A stretch of 64,000 bases of DNA from Vibrio splendidus 12E03 (GTDB taxonomy: Bacteria; Pseudomonadota; Gammaproteobacteria; Enterobacterales; Vibrionaceae). The DNA lies in assembly GCF_000272105.2 (NCBI RefSeq), contig NZ_AJZD02000215.1:1-64000 (forward strand), given 5' to 3'. Of this stretch, positions 9,241 to 17,493 are shown one piece after another; position 1 is the stretch's first letter, and every line of letters begins with the position of its first letter. Below the pieces are notes generated by a model. That model was not told the DNA's origin. It saw only the letters and a program-made list of their open reading frames with translations, and ran no database searches. Both the position numbers and the translations under genes were made by a program.

Positions 9241-10206
9241 ATGGACAATGTAAGCGTTTCATTAGGCCTATTGTTTATCGCAGTACTTTTTATTTCCCAA
9301 GCGTTGTTGTTACCTGCTGCAGGTAAGAAAGCGAAGCATAAAGAGCTGTCTCGTCGCTTGAAAGAGACGCAACGTAATATCGATGCAGAGAGTTTGTCAT
9401 TACTCAAAGAGCACTATAACAAAGAACTCTCCCCGCTGGATCGTAAGCTCATCGTTATCTCTTTTTTCGCAGGCTTGAAAAAAATGTTGGAACTTGCAGG
9501 TATGAAAGTGGCATTAAGCCGATTCTTACTGATTATTTCTCTTTGCGCTGTATTGCTCTCATTGATATCGATAATGACTAACCAAGTGTGGTTCATAAGT
9601 GTCGCGGCGTTCATTTTCGTTTGGGTTATTGCTTACTTGTTTGTGCAAAACCGAGTGACTTACCGAATGGCTCGATTTGAAGAACAACTTCCTGAGGCGT
9701 TGGATATTATTCGACGTGCTTTACAAGCAGGGCAACCGCTCGTTCAATCATTTAATGAGGTTGGCGAAGAGCTTCCTGACCCAATAGGTACCGAATTTAA
9801 GAACACCTATAACTTACTTAATTATGGTTATGATTTACGTCTAGCGATTTTACAGATGACAGAGCGAGTACCCACTGTATCAATGTTGGCTTTTTCTAGT
9901 GCCGTAATGTTGCAAAAAGAGACTGGGGGTAATTTATCTGAGAATCTGCAAAAGGTATCAGAAGTACTTAGAGCGCGTTTTAAACTGGAAAGGAAGGTAA
10001 AAACACTCTCTGCTGAAAGTCGCTTATCAGCATGGATCTTAACATTATCCCCTTTTGGTTTGTTTTTCGCATTACGGGTGGCTAGTCCCGAATATATCGA
10101 GCCACTTTATAAAGACCCACGCGGTTTATCGATGGTCAGTGTCGGTATTATTCTTTTGGCCATTGGGGCCTTGTGGATTAAAAAGATCATCAGCATAGAG
10201 ATTTAA
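9241..10206 (+). CDS. tadB: Tad inner-membrane platform protein TadB
   Basis: 321 residues; a GspF-domain membrane protein. It has an N-terminal helix, a helix pair near 95-135, the cytoplasmic GspF segment 'FEEQLPEALDIIRRALQAGQPLVQSFNEVGEELPDP' (about 145-180) and two C-terminal helices. With TadC it forms the platform on which TadA works. AAGGAGAG precedes the ATG by 5 bases, and tadC starts 3 bases after its stop, so the three genes are co-translated. Nothing unusual is seen. Confidence 0.92.
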   Translation: MDNVSVSLGLLFIAVLFISQALLLPAAGKKAKHKELSRRLKETQRNIDAESLSLLKEHYNKELSPLDRKLIVISFFAGLKKMLELAGMKVALSRFLLIISLCAVLLSLISIMTNQVWFISVAAFIFVWVIAYLFVQNRVTYRMARFEEQLPEALDIIRRALQAGQPLVQSFNEVGEELPDPIGTEFKNTYNLLNYGYDLRLAILQMTERVPTVSMLAFSSAVMLQKETGGNLSENLQKVSEVLRARFKLERKVKTLSAESRLSAWILTLSPFGLFFALRVASPEYIEPLYKDPRGLSMVSVGIILLAIGALWIKKIISIEI

Positions 10207-10209
10207 CTT

Positions 10210-11181
10210 ATGGAACTACTCAATATTGAAGTCTGGAAGCAGATGTTAGAAGAGTTTGGGATCAGCTCTCAGGTGGTTATTTATGCGATGATTTTGCTCA
10301 CTACTGTCTTGTTTACATTGACTGTTGGGTTTCTGTTTTTAGGAGCTCGATCTCCTTTAGACAAGAAGCTAAGACAAATATCTGAAGAGGGAAGTGTTGG
10401 TGGCCGCAAACCCTATGATTTCTCAAATACGCTTGAATCATTAAGCCCTTTTATAAGTAAAGGTAACAAAAAGGATAATGAAACTTACTCAGAAAAGCTG
10501 ATGCATGCTGGGTTCCATGAGAAGAGTTCATTATCAGTTTTCTATGCGTTGAAGGTTTTATCTAGCTTAATAGGTATCGTCGCTGCTTTTATGGTCTATT
10601 ACATATCGTTGGGTGGAGACTACAATAACTTACTCATCATGACCTGTGTTTTTCTTGGAACGTTTACGCCAAATATTGTACTGAGTAAGTTACAAAAAGA
10701 GCGTCAGAAAAAAATTAGAAACGGTGTCCCTGATGCGCTTGATCTTCTTGTTGTGTGTACCGAGTCTGGGCTTGGTTTTAATGCTGCCCTTGGACGTGTC
10801 GCATCTGAGCTCTATGTCTCTCAGCCGGAGCTAGCGGATGAACTAGAGACTGTGTTTGCTAAAATCCAAGCGGGTGTCACCATGCCTGATGCGCTTAGGC
10901 AGCTTATCGAACGAACCGGTTTAGTCGAGTTGGAAGGTTTGGTTTCTTTGCTTTCTCATGCGTCGAGAATGGGGGGGAGTTTAGCGCAAACACTCCGTGA
11001 TTATACAGAAGACTTTAGAGATAAACGTCAGCAAGCTGCTGAAGAAATTGCTGCAAAAATACCGACTAAGATGTTATTCCCCATGTTGATATTTATTTGG
11101 CCTTGCTTTTTCATTGTCGCACTTGGCCCAGGACTATTGATCGTAATGGACGCATTAACTGCGCCGGGAGCAAGTTTATGA
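10210..11181 (+). CDS. tadC: Tad inner-membrane platform protein TadC
   Basis: 323 residues; the second GspF-domain platform protein. It has an N-terminal helix (19-44), a helix pair near 115-155, the GspF motif 'VPDALDLLVVCTESGLGFNAALGRVASEL', 'GVTMPDALRQLIERTGLVELEGLVSLL' and C-terminal helices ending 'FIWPCFFIVALGPGLLIV'. Its stop overlaps the tadD start (ATGA). Confidence 0.92.
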   Translation: MELLNIEVWKQMLEEFGISSQVVIYAMILLTTVLFTLTVGFLFLGARSPLDKKLRQISEEGSVGGRKPYDFSNTLESLSPFISKGNKKDNETYSEKLMHAGFHEKSSLSVFYALKVLSSLIGIVAAFMVYYISLGGDYNNLLIMTCVFLGTFTPNIVLSKLQKERQKKIRNGVPDALDLLVVCTESGLGFNAALGRVASELYVSQPELADELETVFAKIQAGVTMPDALRQLIERTGLVELEGLVSLLSHASRMGGSLAQTLRDYTEDFRDKRQQAAEEIAAKIPTKMLFPMLIFIWPCFFIVALGPGLLIVMDALTAPGASL

Positions 11182-12182
11182 TGTTATACAATAAGTTTCT
11201 TCTACTACTGTTGCCTATTTTGTTACTTGGTTGTGCTTCATCGGATGAGCCGACCAATCAATTTGATGCAGAATTGTATTCGGGTAAACCAATCGATTCT
11301 TTAACTAGTGATGATCCACCGCTAAATGAAAAAGAAGCAATTATGCGCGGTGACATTGCTCTGCGAGACAACAATATAGACTTGGCTTTATATGAATATA
11401 TACGCTCTTTGTCCTTCCCTGAAAAAGAGTTTCACGATAAAACCTTGTTCACTATTGGCCAAATACATTCGTCTCGCGGTAACTATGCGTTGGCCGAGAA
11501 AGCTTACCTAGCAGCGCTAGATTTTAATCCTGCCCACACCGAAGTATTGGAGCAGTTAGGTGTTTTGTATACCAAGCAACGCCGTACCGATGAAGGTCGA
11601 AGCTATTTCTTTAAAGCGATAAATTCAGACCAAGTTCGTTTAAAAAGCAGCGAAACTATCCAAAACTACCAAGCGTTGAGCCAAAGTGAAGTGGCCAGTT
11701 TGAAGGTAGACAGCATGTCTCCAGCATTGGCTTATATGGGGATTGGTGTACTGGAAGATGTTGACGGAAAGCATCAGATCGCACAAGAGTACTTCAAAAA
11801 GTCACTGACGATAGATAAAAGCTCAGTCAAAGCTTTGTTGAATATGGGCTACTCCCACTACATGTATGGTAACTACAAGGAAGCGTATCAATACACGCGT
11901 TCAGCCTTAGAGTTAGAACCGAATAATGAAAAAGCTCAGAATAATCTAGCACTTATTTATTTAGCCTCTGGGGATATTAAAAAGGCAACCAACGTGTTCA
12001 TGAGGCACATGGATGCCCCGGAAGCGTTGAATAATGTTGGCTACTTCCTAATCTTACAAGGAAAACCTGATCAGGCGGTTCCATATCTACAGCAAGCTAT
12101 CGATAAAAAATCATCTTACTACAAAGTAGCAAATGAAAACTTAAACAGAGCACTAGCGGAAGTGAGAGAGATGGAACAATAG
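11178..12182 (+). CDS. tadD: TadD TPR lipoprotein
   Basis: 334 residues from the ATG at 11178, four bases inside tadC; an upstream in-frame start at 11097 would read through tadC and lacks a signal. The N-terminus 'LLLLLPILLLGCASS' is a lipoprotein signal with the Cys at about residue 19. Several tetratricopeptide repeats follow ('GNYALAEKAYLAALDFNPAHTEVLEQLG', 'KALLNMGYSHYMYGNYKEAYQYTRSALELEPNNEKAQNNLALIY' region). TadD is an outer-membrane-associated partner that helps the secretin. The protein is longer than some TadD proteins (~250 residues). Confidence 0.88.
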   Translation: MMLYNKFLLLLLPILLLGCASSDEPTNQFDAELYSGKPIDSLTSDDPPLNEKEAIMRGDIALRDNNIDLALYEYIRSLSFPEKEFHDKTLFTIGQIHSSRGNYALAEKAYLAALDFNPAHTEVLEQLGVLYTKQRRTDEGRSYFFKAINSDQVRLKSSETIQNYQALSQSEVASLKVDSMSPALAYMGIGVLEDVDGKHQIAQEYFKKSLTIDKSSVKALLNMGYSHYMYGNYKEAYQYTRSALELEPNNEKAQNNLALIYLASGDIKKATNVFMRHMDAPEALNNVGYFLILQGKPDQAVPYLQQAIDKKSSYYKVANENLNRALAEVREMEQ

Positions 12183-12200
12183 TGAATTGATTTTGGCTTA

Positions 12201-13982
12201 ATGAAAAGGATATTCATATTGCCTAAAAGTGAGAGTTTTAACAAAGACATCATAGCTATTTCTGTAATTTGGCTCGTATGTGCCATTTTTATATTTATTT
12301 ATAAGTGGGAGAGCATTTCAATACTCAACCTGAATGACAATGACGATTATATGCGTTTTGTTCAGTTTCAGGAGTGGATGAGGAATGGTCATTGGTACCT
12401 AGAGCCAATGAGTAACTTTAATGCCGATGACGGTATTATTATTCATTGGTCTCGATTTCCTGATCTAATGCTCTCTTCAGTCGCTTTCCCATTGATATTT
12501 ATGGTTGATGATAGCCTTGCTTATACTATCTCGATTTCTATTGTCCCTTTGCTTTATTTATTGTTCTTCGCATTATCGTGCTTTTACCTATGCGAACGTT
12601 TCTTAGGCGCTAAGTACCGCTTTATCAGCACGATGTTTGCTATTTTTTCTCCTGCGATAATACACTTCTTACCTGGTTCTATTGACCATCATAATATTCA
12701 ACTTATTTTGGCAACGCTCTTCTTATCAGTAACACCGACTTCTATCAACAACCTAAGGCAATCATGGCGAGTGTATGCTCAGGCCGTTTTCGTGTCTCTA
12801 TCTCTATGGACTGGGATGGATAATGTTTTGTTGTTTATGATTTTCTTAATTATTTATACTGTGTATTACTGCTTCGTTCGTGACGAGTGGTTTAGTTATG
12901 TCTCTAAGTTATACGTAACTTGTTCGATTTTTGGAGCTTGTGCTGTTTTATTAAATAGGCCTTATGATGAGTTCTTTGCTTTTAAATATGATGAAATCTC
13001 ATTTATTATCATCATTCTTTTTTTTAGTGGTTGGGTGTTTGTCAATGCTTACAACCGATTGAACGATAATAGAAAAAACTTAACTCAAAGGTTTTTGTTG
13101 TTTGTTTTTCTTGGTTTGTTGTGTTTACTTCCGGTTGTTATTCTTTACCCCTCACTGACTAGTGCTTTGTTTATTGATTACCCACCGATACTAAAGCTGT
13201 ATTGGCTTGACCAAGTTGCCGAAGCTAAATCTGTCGCTACATACATAGCAATGAATGGCTTTTTTTCAGTGGATAATTATTTGTTGCTATTAGTTCCCGC
13301 AATGTTGTATCCATTCTTTCGAAATAAAAACCCGCACTGTGCAATCTTGTATCTCATTTTTATGTTTAATTTAGCCCTTGCGATGTTTTGGCAGATTAGA
13401 GTGATGAGGTTGTGTTTTGTTTTGGCTGCACCTTTCCAAGCATATTTTGTAATTAAGGTGTCTGAATACGTTAGTTATTCACTACTGAAAGTGCTGATTA
13501 TTTTCTCAGGTACTCCATTGGTGTTAGCGTTTGTCATTCTCGTTTTGTCTCCAGCAGAGGAAGTGACTACCAAACTTGATGAGACCGATAAGTTACCGGT
13601 CATCTTTAAGGTGCTAAAAGATAACGGTATTAACTCTCATACAATTCTTTCAGGAATAGAAACAGGTGCACCTGTATTGGCCAAAACGAACAACAATATA
13701 ATCGCCGCGCCCTATCATAGAAATATTGTGGGTAACCAATTTTTAATCGAAGTGATGTTAGAAGAGGACATGCTTCTAGCAAGAAACAAAATAGTCGATA
13801 AAAAGGTTGATTATATATTGATCGGTAATGACCCACATTTAACTCTCCTAAAGGACTCTGGAAGCGAGGACTCTTTAGTTAGGAGACTTCATGGGGATAA
13901 TATTCCGGCTTGGTTAGACGTTACATATGATGGAATTGAGGATGGTTATCGAGTTTTTAAAGTAAGGAGTGAGCATGAATAA
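12201..13982 (+). CDS. GT-C fold (STT3-like) membrane glycosyltransferase linked to tad locus
   Basis: 593 residues, about 11-13 membrane helices and a C-terminal soluble part from about 460. After the first helix comes 'LNDNDDYMRFVQFQEWM' and then 'HWSRFPDLM' (about 48-95); a second loop carries 'GSIDHHNIQLILATL' (about 160). The acidic first periplasmic loop and the D-H-H loop resemble GT-C enzymes such as STT3/PglB/AglB, which use polyprenyl-linked sugars. No clear WWD-type acceptor motif is seen, so oligosaccharyltransferase activity is only a possibility. It lies 18 bases after tadD and overlaps the GT2 gene by 8 bases. The start is uncertain: ATG 12201 has a poor ribosome site, and TTG 12219 has AAAAGGA at good distance. 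Confidence 0.7.
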   Translation: MKRIFILPKSESFNKDIIAISVIWLVCAIFIFIYKWESISILNLNDNDDYMRFVQFQEWMRNGHWYLEPMSNFNADDGIIIHWSRFPDLMLSSVAFPLIFMVDDSLAYTISISIVPLLYLLFFALSCFYLCERFLGAKYRFISTMFAIFSPAIIHFLPGSIDHHNIQLILATLFLSVTPTSINNLRQSWRVYAQAVFVSLSLWTGMDNVLLFMIFLIIYTVYYCFVRDEWFSYVSKLYVTCSIFGACAVLLNRPYDEFFAFKYDEISFIIIILFFSGWVFVNAYNRLNDNRKNLTQRFLLFVFLGLLCLLPVVILYPSLTSALFIDYPPILKLYWLDQVAEAKSVATYIAMNGFFSVDNYLLLLVPAMLYPFFRNKNPHCAILYLIFMFNLALAMFWQIRVMRLCFVLAAPFQAYFVIKVSEYVSYSLLKVLIIFSGTPLVLAFVILVLSPAEEVTTKLDETDKLPVIFKVLKDNGINSHTILSGIETGAPVLAKTNNNIIAAPYHRNIVGNQFLIEVMLEEDMLLARNKIVDKKVDYILIGNDPHLTLLKDSGSEDSLVRRLHGDNIPAWLDVTYDGIEDGYRVFKVRSEHE

Positions 13983-14895
13983 ACAGAAAGTCGCAGTATT
14001 ACTCCCATGTTATAACGAAGCCGGAGCCATTGGTGAAACGGTCACGTCTTTTCAACAAGCCTTACCTGATGCATCCATTTATGTTTATGACAATAATTCA
14101 ACCGACAACACGGTCAACGAGGCGTTACAAGCAGGGGCGATTGTGCGACATGAGCCGCGCCAAGGTAAAGGGGAAGTTGTGAGGCGGATGTTTTCTGATA
14201 TCGACGCCGATATCTATGTGATGGCTGATGGTGATGATACTTATGACGCCTCAATATGCCCCGAGCTGATCGACCAACTAAATAATGAAAAGCTCGATAT
14301 GATCATTGGCAGTCGCGAGCGAACTTCAATGGCTTATCCCAAGGGACATATCCTTGGGAACAAGATGTTTTCATCTCTGATTAACTTAGCATTCAGTGCG
14401 CAATTGAATGATGTGTTTTCTGGTTATCGAATTATGAGCCATCGATTTGTCAAAACCGCACCTATCTTCAGCGATGGCTTCCAAATAGAAACAGAACTCA
14501 CCGTGCATGCGTTACACCATAATATGTCAATCAAAGAAGTCTCGACTCAATACCAATCTAGACCTGAAGGGACTACCAGCAAACTGAACACCTTGAGCGA
14601 TGGTCTCAAGATTCTAAATTTTATCTTGTTCTTATTGAGAGATGTAAAGCCGATGTTTTTCTTTGGTTCTCTCTCGATATTGCTTGGTTTTATTTCATTG
14701 ATCTTGGGTATCCCCGTCATTGTTGACTTTGTTGATACAGGGTTAGTTGAAAGGTTACCTACAGCTGTTTTGTCTAGCTCAATAGCTTTGATCGCGGTGA
14801 TGTCTTTTTTCTGCGGTTTGATACTCGATAACGTATCACGAGGTAGGCGAGAGATGAGAATACTCTCTATTTTAAGATTTAAGGACGATGAATGA
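13975..14895 (+). CDS. GT2 glycosyltransferase, polyprenyl-phosphate sugar synthase type
   Basis: 306 residues from ATG 13975 (TAAGGAG six bases upstream). GT-A domain: 'VAVLLPCYNEAGAIGETV', 'VYDNNSTDNT', 'RQGKGEVVRRMF', the metal-binding 'MADGDDTYD', and 'SGYRIMSHRFVK'. Two C-terminal membrane helices (about 225-250 and 262-285) follow, as in DPM1/GtrB/ArnC-like enzymes that make polyprenyl-phosphate sugars on the cytoplasmic face. Paired with the preceding GT-C protein it could supply the lipid-linked sugar donor for modification of pilins or other tad proteins; that link is inferred from overlap and operon position. It ends the tad gene run. Confidence 0.82.
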   Translation: MNKQKVAVLLPCYNEAGAIGETVTSFQQALPDASIYVYDNNSTDNTVNEALQAGAIVRHEPRQGKGEVVRRMFSDIDADIYVMADGDDTYDASICPELIDQLNNEKLDMIIGSRERTSMAYPKGHILGNKMFSSLINLAFSAQLNDVFSGYRIMSHRFVKTAPIFSDGFQIETELTVHALHHNMSIKEVSTQYQSRPEGTTSKLNTLSDGLKILNFILFLLRDVKPMFFFGSLSILLGFISLILGIPVIVDFVDTGLVERLPTAVLSSSIALIAVMSFFCGLILDNVSRGRREMRILSILRFKDDE

Positions 14896-15003
14896 CTTGG
14901 CTGAGATATTTGACTAAGAAGTCAATACTCGAGAGCATGAGCTTTGAGATGGAATTACCAATTATATAGCGGGTGCTAGGTAGATTAAATTATGAAAGAC
15001 GAA

Positions 15004-15036
15004 AGTAAGAAGCAAGCGACTTGCTCACTTCTTACT
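15004..15036. terminator. hairpin between tad run and chrA
   Basis: AGTAAGAAG and CTTCTTACT arms (9 bp) enclose a small GCAAG/CTTGC stem. It lies between the convergent ends of the GT2 gene (+) and chrA (-). The T-tract is weak on both strands, so termination strength is uncertain. Confidence 0.4.
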
Positions 15037-15045
15037 ATAAATCTT

Positions 15046-16194
15046 TTAGACTGCTAAACCTGTCATTGCGCCAAAGACCATGAATAATCCGACAAGTCCT
15101 ACAATAGGTAACTTCACGGTTTTCAATAACCACACACCAACAATGATCAGAGCGAAGTCTATGCCGCTGCTTACTGCGCTTGTGAAGATCGGTTGATATA
15201 GCGCTGCCAACAATAAACCGACAACCGCCGCATTCACACCAGTAAGAGCGCCTGCCACCAAAGGTTTGCTTGCAATCGCCTGCCAGTTCTTCAGTACACC
15301 CAGTAGCAATAAGAAGCCCGGTAAGAACACAGCAATCGTTGCGAGTAGTGCGCCTGTTATCGGTGCCGATGGCATCAATACATAACCTAGGTAAGTCGCA
15401 AGTGTAAACATAGGCCCTGGTACTGCCTGTGCTGCTGCATAACCTGTTAGGAAGGCATCTTGAGACAGTTGGTCACCAATACCATTTTGTAGCAACGGAA
15501 GTACCACGTGGCCGCCACCGAATACTAAGCTACCAGCTTGGTAGAACAGGCCAAACACTTCAATATCTTGAGAGTAAGCACTGAATAGAGGCAGACCAAC
15601 CAGCAAAGCAACAAAAATCACGAGAGGTGTTACCGATATTTTTTGTGTTGAAGGTGTCGTTTTTAGCTCTTGAGACGTCAAGAACTTACTACCAACCATC
15701 GCTGCAAATAGAAGCACTAAAACTTGAGGCCAGATGCCTGGAATCAGTAGCAGGACAATCGCGGTAATCACACATAAGGCGGTCGCTATCTTCGATTGGC
15801 AAAAGTTTTTGTACATACCAAAGGTTGCATCAGCGACAACCACTACTGCTAATAACTTAAGCCCGTGAATGATTGAATTGAAAAGTGGTGCTTCCAATAG
15901 CTGATTGCTCACCAACGCCAATATCAGCATCAGAATCACAGATGGGGAAGTGAAGCCGACAAATGCAGCAATAGCACCTGTTAGTCCACCTTTTTTGTAG
16001 CCAACCGCAAAGCCAACCTGACTTGAACCTGGGCCCGGCAGAAATTGGCTAAGAGCGACAATCTGCCCGTACTCTTCGTCGGACAACCAATTTAGTTTCT
16101 CAACAAAGGTTTTACGGAAGTAGCCGATGTGTGCTGCTGGTCCACCAAAGCTAATCCAGCCAAGCCAGAAAAAGGTTTTAAAAATTGAAAGCAT
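15046..16194 (-). CDS. chrA: chromate transporter ChrA family
   Basis: 382 residues; a two-domain CHR-family membrane protein expected to export chromate. The first CHR domain begins 'FFWLGWISFGGPAAHIGYFRKTFVEKLNWLSDEEYGQIVALSQFLPGPGSSQVGFAVGY'-region (about 8-70, with the FGG and PGP signatures). The second half repeats them as 'LVFGGGHVVLPLL' and 'AAAQAVPGPMFTLATYLG' (about 220-265). Length fits long-chain ChrA proteins. A LysR-type gene is divergent across a 101-bp gap and may regulate it. Actual substrate is not established by sequence. Confidence 0.9.
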   Translation of the reverse strand: MLSIFKTFFWLGWISFGGPAAHIGYFRKTFVEKLNWLSDEEYGQIVALSQFLPGPGSSQVGFAVGYKKGGLTGAIAAFVGFTSPSVILMLILALVSNQLLEAPLFNSIIHGLKLLAVVVVADATFGMYKNFCQSKIATALCVITAIVLLLIPGIWPQVLVLLFAAMVGSKFLTSQELKTTPSTQKISVTPLVIFVALLVGLPLFSAYSQDIEVFGLFYQAGSLVFGGGHVVLPLLQNGIGDQLSQDAFLTGYAAAQAVPGPMFTLATYLGYVLMPSAPITGALLATIAVFLPGFLLLLGVLKNWQAIASKPLVAGALTGVNAAVVGLLLAALYQPIFTSAVSSGIDFALIIVGVWLLKTVKLPIVGLVGLFMVFGAMTGLAV

Positions 16195-16295
16195 GATCGA
16201 TTCCAGATAAATGTTTAGCGTAATTTAGGTGGAGTTAAACTATGATTCAAATTAATTGTTTTAATTATAACTATGAATGAAATGGGTTGTTTGGC

Positions 16296-17222
16296 ATGGC
16301 TGATTTTAATTGGAAAGGGATCGACCTTAACTTGTTGATTTCAATGCAGGCTTTGTATAAAACGAATAGCGTGAGTAAGGCTGCTGAGCGTTGTTATGTC
16401 AGCCAATCTGCGATGAGCCATAGCTTACAAAGGCTACGAAAGTTGTTTGATGACCCTTTGTTTGAGCGTGTAGGTAGCAAGATGGAGGCGACCGACCGAG
16501 CCATTGAACTATCAAGTACCGTGGACGCACTACTGAATACCATCCAGTCTGAAGTTCTGTTATCTAAATCGTTTGATGCAGAGACTTATAAAGGGACTTG
16601 GAAGATTGGTCTCACTGATTATGCCGAGCAGATGTTCGCTCCAATATTGTTTGACCTGATTAAGCAATCCTCTCCTTATTCCCAAGTAGCGTTGTTCAAT
16701 GTAAACCGGAGTAACTACCAGCAAGTCTTTGACGATGCCAAGCTTGATATGACGATAGGCAGCTTTGGTGAGGTACCAAAGCAATATCGAACAAAGCATT
16801 TATACACGGAGCAACATGTTTGTTTACTTGATCAATCGGTTCTAACTATTGAGGAGCCGATGTCGCTAGAACAATTTGTTGCTGTCGAGCACGCGCTCGT
16901 TTCCCCGGCAGGGGCTTTAAAGACGGGAGTGGATACTCGTTTAGGTGAACTCGGTTTAAGCCGGAAAGTCGCGATATCTTCCAGTAACTTTTTAACTGTT
17001 AAGCGGCTCATTCGTGGCAGAGAACTATTGTGTATTGTCCCTAAACTAGTGGCGCGCAAGGATATGGATAGTGAAGAAACCTTACTAGCTGTGAAGCCAC
17101 CAATTGATGTTCCAGATTTTGATATCCAGCTTGTTTATAGGAAGGCAAAGCATTTAGATGATAAAAATAAACTACTTAGAAAGCTGATTACTAATGCGAT
17201 CTCATCTGTGATTTCCGAATAG
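16296..17222 (+). CDS. LysR-family transcriptional regulator, divergent from chrA
   Basis: 308 residues. The N-terminal LysR winged helix is clear: 'LNLLISMQALYKTNSVSKAAERCYVSQSAMSHSLQRLRKLFDDPLFER' region (about 10-60). A periplasmic-binding-like effector domain follows ('GTWKIGLTDYAEQMFAPILFDLI'). ATG 16296 is preferred; TTG 16287 is an in-frame alternative giving three extra residues. It is divergent to chrA, a common arrangement for LysR regulators and their targets, but the target and ligand are not known. Confidence 0.85.
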   Translation: MADFNWKGIDLNLLISMQALYKTNSVSKAAERCYVSQSAMSHSLQRLRKLFDDPLFERVGSKMEATDRAIELSSTVDALLNTIQSEVLLSKSFDAETYKGTWKIGLTDYAEQMFAPILFDLIKQSSPYSQVALFNVNRSNYQQVFDDAKLDMTIGSFGEVPKQYRTKHLYTEQHVCLLDQSVLTIEEPMSLEQFVAVEHALVSPAGALKTGVDTRLGELGLSRKVAISSSNFLTVKRLIRGRELLCIVPKLVARKDMDSEETLLAVKPPIDVPDFDIQLVYRKAKHLDDKNKLLRKLITNAISSVISE

Positions 17223-17294
17223 TTTATTGTGTCGGTTAATCGTCAAATTCATATGAATTAATTTTAGAAAAATCCGGTTTATTATAAGAACCCG

Positions 17295-17455
17295 ACTATA
17301 CTTAATTTACGACTTAAAGCAGTCGTAAAGAATAGGCTTTTTGATTTACCTAAGTAAAAAAAATTGGTTATATCTTCATGATATAGCTTAAAAATCTACC
17401 AGGCTAAACGGACTTAGTTGGTCTTAAAAGCGCTAGCTCCCCCTAGCGCTTTTTT
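17295..17455 (+). ncRNA. possible small RNA or long leaderless transcript ending in a strong terminator
   Basis: Between the LysR stop (17222) and the MATE gene (-) there is a TATACT -10-like hexamer at 17295, a short inverted repeat (TATATC/GATATA near 17373-17388) and a strong terminator at 17426-17453. The terminator is over 200 bases from the LysR stop, leaving room for a 150-nt RNA. No good -35 is present, so this is only a candidate; the terminator may simply serve both flanking genes. Confidence 0.25.
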
Positions 17456-17457
17456 CT
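17426..17457. terminator. bidirectional Rho-independent terminator
   Basis: AAAAGCGCTAG and CTAGCGCTTTT arms with a six-base loop, followed by T-rich sequence on the + strand and with an A-rich entry that gives Ts on the - strand. It lies between the convergent LysR gene and MATE gene. Confidence 0.85.
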
Positions 17458-17493
17458 TTTGGTCGAGATAAATTTAGACGTATCAACAACAAC

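Noticed and set aside
12201..13982. calling the GT-C protein an oligosaccharyltransferase (PglB)
   Set aside because: The WWDYG-type acceptor motif of PglB/STT3 was not found, so only the broader GT-C fold is claimed.
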